A DNA stretch of 64,000 nt from Bradyrhizobium sp. CB1015 (GTDB taxonomy: Bacteria; Pseudomonadota; Alphaproteobacteria; Rhizobiales; Xanthobacteraceae): assembly GCF_025200925.1 (NCBI RefSeq), contig NZ_CP104174.1:1798001-1862000 (forward strand), in the 5' to 3' direction. Positions 60,964 to 64,000 of the stretch are shown in pieces. The notes below the pieces were generated by a model. That model was not told the DNA's origin and ran no database searches. It was given only the letters and a program-made list of their open reading frames with translations. The first letter of the stretch is position 1. Each line of letters opens with the position of its first letter. A program made the position numbers and the translations under genes.

Positions 60964-61677
60964 TCAGTAACCCAGATAGGATTTGCGGATTTCTTCGTTG
61001 TTCGCGATGTCCTTGGCCTTGCCGGACATCACGATGCGGCCGGTCTCGATCACATAGGCCTGGTCGGCGAGCTCGAGCGCGAGCTGGGCGTTCTGCTCGA
61101 CCACCAGGATCGACACCTTGTCCTCGCGGTTGATCTTGCCGAGGATGCCGAACAGATCGCGCACCACCAGCGGCGCGAGGCCGAAGGAGGGCTCGTCGAG
61201 CAGCATCAGCCGCGGCCGCAGCATCAACGCGCGGGCGACCGCGAGCATCTGCTGTTCGCCGCCGGAGAGCGTGCCGGCCTGCTGGGTGTGGCGCTGCTTC
61301 AACACCGGGAAATGCGCATACATGCGCTCGATGTCGGCGACGATGCCGGCACTGTCCTTGCGGGTGATGGCCCCGAGCTGGAGATTCTCCTCCACCGTCA
61401 TGGTGGTGAAGGTGCCGCGGCCCTGCGGCACATGGGCGATGCCGAACCGCACGATGCTCTCGGTGGAGCGGTTGTTCAGCGGCTTGCCGTCGAACTCGAT
61501 TCCGCCGGTTGAGCGCACCATGTTGCAGATCGCGCGCAGCGTGGTGGTCTTGCCGGCGCCGTTGGCCCCGAGCAGCGTCGTCAGCGATCCCTCGTTGAGC
61601 GAGAACGACAGGCCATGGAGCGCCTGGACCTGACCGTAATAGGCGCGCAGGTCCTTGACGTTGAGCAGTGTCGTCAT
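60964..61677 (-). CDS. livF: LivF-type ABC transporter ATPase
   Basis: 237 residues with Walker A (LLGANGAGKTTTLRAICN), Q loop (TMTVEENLQLGA), signature LSGGEQQMLAVARALML, Walker B (LMLLDEPSFGLAP) and H loop. Its ATG overlaps the livG stop (ATGA). It works with LivG to drive the LivHM channel. Confidence 0.93.
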   Translation of the reverse strand: MTTLLNVKDLRAYYGQVQALHGLSFSLNEGSLTTLLGANGAGKTTTLRAICNMVRSTGGIEFDGKPLNNRSTESIVRFGIAHVPQGRGTFTTMTVEENLQLGAITRKDSAGIVADIERMYAHFPVLKQRHTQQAGTLSGGEQQMLAVARALMLRPRLMLLDEPSFGLAPLVVRDLFGILGKINREDKVSILVVEQNAQLALELADQAYVIETGRIVMSGKAKDIANNEEIRKSYLGY

Positions 61678-62471
61678 TGGTCCTTGCTCCCGAGATAGGC
61701 CTTGATGACGTCGGGGTCCGCCTGCACCTGGGCGGGGGTTCCTTCCGCGAGCTTCTTGCCGAAATTCAGCGCAACGACGTGGTCGGCGATCGACATCACG
61801 AGGCCCATATGGTGCTCGACCAGCAGCACGGTCATGTGGCGCTCATTGCGGATGCGGCGGATGAGGTCGCCGAGCACGTAGACTTCCTCGTGGTTGAGGC
61901 CGCCGGCGGGCTCGTCGAGCAGCAGGATCTTCGGATCCGCCGCCAGCGCGCGCGCCAGTTCGACCCGCTTCTGCGTGCCGAAGGGCAGGCCGGAGACGAT
62001 GGTGTGAGCGACGTCCTCGAGGTCGAGATAGGCGAGGATCTCGTGGACCTTCTTGTTGACCGCGGTCTCGCTGCGGCGGACCCAGGCAAGCTTCAGGGAG
62101 TCGCTGATGATGTCGCTGGAGGTGCGGGCATGCGCGCCGACGCGGACGTTGTCCATCACCGAGAGATTCGGGAACAGCGCCACGTTCTGGAAGGTGCGGC
62201 CGATGCCGATCTCGGCGATCCGGTGCGGCGGCCGCGACAGGATGCTGACGCCCTCCATCAGGATATCGCCGGACGAGGGCTGGTACAGCCGCGACAGGCA
62301 GTTGAACAGCGTGGTCTTGCCGGCGCCGTTCGGGCCGATCAAGCCGAGGATCTGGCCCTTGTGCATGTCGAAGGACACGCCGTTGAGCGCGACGATGCCG
62401 CCGAACACGACGCTGACGTCGCGAACCGCGAGCAGGGGCGATGTCCCCTGCGCGAGCTGTGCCTGCGTCAT
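61674..62471 (-). CDS. livG: LivG-type ABC transporter ATPase
   Basis: 265 residues from ATG 62471. Walker A ([18 protein letters not shown]), a Q loop (GIGRTFQNVALFPNLSV), the family's modified signature LPFGTQKRVELARALA, Walker B (ILLLDEPAGGLNHEE) and H loop (LLVEHHMGLVMSI), and the LivG end AEGTPAQVQADPDVIKAYLG. It is the first gene of the operon and is convergent with no gene; the IclR gene lies upstream in the same direction. Confidence 0.92.
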   Translation of the reverse strand: MTQAQLAQGTSPLLAVRDVSVVFGGIVALNGVSFDMHKGQILGLIGPNGAGKTTLFNCLSRLYQPSSGDILMEGVSILSRPPHRIAEIGIGRTFQNVALFPNLSVMDNVRVGAHARTSSDIISDSLKLAWVRRSETAVNKKVHEILAYLDLEDVAHTIVSGLPFGTQKRVELARALAADPKILLLDEPAGGLNHEEVYVLGDLIRRIRNERHMTVLLVEHHMGLVMSIADHVVALNFGKKLAEGTPAQVQADPDVIKAYLGSKDQ

Positions 62472-62537
62472 CTCGTCTCGCTCACGTCGTTCAGTGAGCG
62501 ATGGGGCGATGCGAGCCGCTCCCGGTGATGACAAAGG

Positions 62538-63404
62538 CTATCTGAATCCCTCGGCCACACGCGCAACTTTTCCTCCTGATTTCAGCTTTTTGCTGATGTC
62601 TTTTTTTGAATGCGGCATCAGACCCCCGAGCGCCGCTTCGATGTTCCTTACCATCGCTAAGAGACGCGGTCCAATGTCGTTGATCAAGCGCTCTTCCGTG
62701 AAACGGAATGCGGGCGCGCCGCAATTGAATGCGTAAGGTCCGGTTCCGTCGTTGAGCTTGAGCGCGACGCCGGCCGCGCCGATGTCGTCGTGCCAGTCGC
62801 CGACCGAAATGGCAAAGCCGTACTTCGCGACGGTCTCGCCGGAACGTTCCAATCCCTCGCGCATCTTGGGCCAGCGGCTGCCGTAATGTTCGCGCAGGAT
62901 GCGCGACACTTCAGCGCGACCTTCGTCGTCGAGCGCCCAGAAATAGGCGCGGCCCATCGCGCTGGTTGCAATCGGCACGCGCGAGCCGACGTCAAGTTGA
63001 ACGCCGACGGTCTCGCTGCCGCGGCTCTGCCCGAAATAGATCATGCTGTGGCGGTCACGGCCGCCGACGGCGACGGCGCCGCCGGTCGCGCGCATCACTT
63101 CCTCGCGGAACGGCTCGGACAAATGCCGAACGCCGAGATTGGCCAGCGCCGCGTAGCCGAGCGACATCGCTGCAGGTGCGAGCTGGTACTTCTCGAAGCG
63201 GGGAACCGGCGTCAGGTAGCCGAGCTTGGTCAGCGTGTAGGTCAGCCGCGATACGGTGGGCTTGGGCAGATTGGTGCGCGACGCAATCTCCTGATTGCCG
63301 AGCAGGCCGTCATTGGGTTGGAACGCGCGCAATACTTCCAGTCCGCGGGAAAGCGCGACGACGAAATTCCGATCGGTCGCAGTCTTCTTTCCTGTACGCT
63401 TCAT
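62538..63404 (-). CDS. IclR-family transcriptional regulator
   Basis: 288 residues from ATG 63404 (MKRTGKKTATDRNFVVALSR). An N-terminal winged HTH (LEVLRAFQPNDGLLGNQEIA, SRTNLPKPTVSRLTYTLTKL) and an IclR effector domain (LGYAALANLGVRHLSEPFRE, VPIATSAMGRAYFWALDDE, GFAISVGDWHDDIGAAGVAL). It lies 66 bases before livG in the same direction and is divergent from the fatty acid/aromatic oxidation gene. A 19-bp palindrome between them is its likely operator. It could control the transporter operon and the oxidation gene together. Confidence 0.92.
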   Translation of the reverse strand: MKRTGKKTATDRNFVVALSRGLEVLRAFQPNDGLLGNQEIASRTNLPKPTVSRLTYTLTKLGYLTPVPRFEKYQLAPAAMSLGYAALANLGVRHLSEPFREEVMRATGGAVAVGGRDRHSMIYFGQSRGSETVGVQLDVGSRVPIATSAMGRAYFWALDDEGRAEVSRILREHYGSRWPKMREGLERSGETVAKYGFAISVGDWHDDIGAAGVALKLNDGTGPYAFNCGAPAFRFTEERLINDIGPRLLAMVRNIEAALGGLMPHSKKDISKKLKSGGKVARVAEGFR

Positions 63405-63431
63405 CCCTGATCTGCTTCTTGCGCGGAGTCG

Positions 63432-63460
63432 TTGACAACGTCCGTGCTTCAAAATAACCC
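63432..63460 (+). promoter_or_regulatory. Sigma70-like promoter of the oxidation gene
   Basis: TTGACA at 63432-63437, a 17-base spacer, and TAACCC at 63455-63460. It reads toward the gene at 63535. Confidence 0.5.
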
Positions 63461-63471
63461 TGCCGTCAAGA

Positions 63472-63490
63472 TGCGGAATTAAATTCCGCA
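63472..63490. promoter_or_regulatory. 19-bp palindrome, candidate IclR operator
   Basis: TGCGGAATTAAATTCCGCA is a perfect inverted repeat (arms of nine bases about a central A). It begins 12 bases past the -10 hexamer and so would cover the start of transcription. IclR-family operators share the GGAATT/AATTCC core. Confidence 0.7.
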
Positions 63491-63534
63491 CCGCGAAATC
63501 GAACAAAAGTAAATCCCCACCAAGGAGGGACACC

Positions 63535-64000
63535 GTGAGCGAAGTGGTCAAGCTTGAGCGTCATGACGAAGTCGGGATCGTCACGGTCAACAGCCCGCCG
63601 GTCAACGCGCTGAGTGCCGCAGTCCGCGGTGGGATCCTCGAGTGCATCAAGGCCGCGATCGCCGATCCCGCCATCAAGGGCATCGTACTGACCTGCGCCG
63701 GCCGCACCTTCATTGCCGGGGCCGACATCACCGAGTTCGGCAAGCCGCCGAAGCCGCCCGCCCTCAACGACGTGCTGTCCGAGATCGAAAACTCGCCCAA
63801 GCCGGTCGTTGCCGCCATCCACGGCACCGCGCTCGGCGGCGGCCTCGAGGTCGCGCTGGCCTGCCATTTCCGCGTCGCGGTGAAAGAAGCCAAGCTCGGC
63901 CTGCCCGAGGTCAAGCTCGGCCTGTTGCCCGGCGCCGGCGGCACCCAGCGCCTGCCCCGCGCGGTCGGGCCCGAGCTTGCGGTCAAGATGATCGTCGGCG
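63535..64000 (+). CDS. Enoyl-CoA hydratase/3-hydroxyacyl-CoA dehydrogenase (5' part, cut by window end)
   Basis: The gene begins with GTG at 63535, five bases after AAGGAGGG, and runs past the end. The first 155 residues form a crotonase domain: [78 protein letters not shown]. The oxyanion-hole residues and catalytic glutamates of enoyl-CoA hydratases are in the LGGGLEVAL and [13 protein letters not shown] blocks. The [10 protein letters not shown] start is that of multifunctional FadB/FadN-like proteins, so a 3-hydroxyacyl-CoA dehydrogenase domain probably follows outside the window. It acts in beta-oxidation of fatty or aromatic acyl-CoA. Confidence 0.85.
   Translation, partial: MSEVVKLERHDEVGIVTVNSPPVNALSAAVRGGILECIKAAIADPAIKGIVLTCAGRTFIAGADITEFGKPPKPPALNDVLSEIENSPKPVVAAIHGTALGGGLEVALACHFRVAVKEAKLGLPEVKLGLLPGAGGTQRLPRAVGPELAVKMIVG

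Noticed and set aside
1..64000. CRISPR arrays, rRNA operons, transposase genes of insertion sequences
   Set aside because: I found no regularly spaced repeat series, no rRNA-like sequence and no transposase-like protein.

Overview
The window looks like part of the chromosome of a GC-rich alphaproteobacterium, most likely Bradyrhizobium or a close relative. Three things point there: many branched-chain amino-acid type (Liv) ABC transporter genes, large families of palindromic intergenic repeats of the rhizobial type, and the codon use and protein families. This assignment is recognition from sequence and was not checked against a database.

Region 1 (1-10029) is the right end of a genomic island. 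It has low coding density, decayed genes, a large serine recombinase, a second module of an HTH gene plus two tyrosine recombinases, and a three-gene set that resembles traK-traL-traM of conjugative elements. It ends at a truncated tRNA 3' end (9991-10029), the usual scar of integration into a tRNA gene. The left end of the island lies outside the window.

Region 2 (10030-37002) is mostly ordinary chromosome: an ATC-hydrolase family gene, a group II intron (11136-13037) sitting in a palindromic repeat, an enolase-superfamily enzyme, a predicted haem-sensing adenylate cyclase, an orphan Liv-type binding protein, a serine-less alpha/beta hydrolase homologue, AlkB, a DUF4173/response-regulator/kinase operon, a membrane-anchored GH3 enzyme, an oligopeptide-type binding protein, a Mn-catalase/YciE fusion, dihydropyrimidinase, a TetR/PspA/YiaA envelope-stress module with three visible operator palindromes, and a TRAP transporter.

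Region 3 (37356-43839) carries a thioesterase, a divergent LysR/flavin-reductase-type pair, and a Liv ABC transporter (LivF, fused LivM-LivG, LivH) divergent from a MarR regulator.

Region 4 (44254-53262) is a compact hyfB-C-E-F-G-I cluster. The HyfG-like large subunit lacks the NiFe-binding cysteines, so this looks like an energy-converting-hydrogenase-related (Ehr) complex rather than a hydrogenase. The cluster sits between a decayed 172-bp copy of the 3' end of a glycerate kinase gene and the intact gene, which suggests how it arrived.

Region 5 (53549-64000) is a livG-F-H-M operon followed by four tandem paralogous periplasmic binding protein genes, then an IclR regulator divergent from a partial enoyl-CoA hydratase/3-hydroxyacyl-CoA dehydrogenase gene. 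A 19-bp palindrome and a sigma70-like promoter lie between the last two. Nested repeat elements, including two 209-bp copies of a MITE-like element with 13-bp perfect terminal inverted repeats, are scattered through regions 2 to 4.
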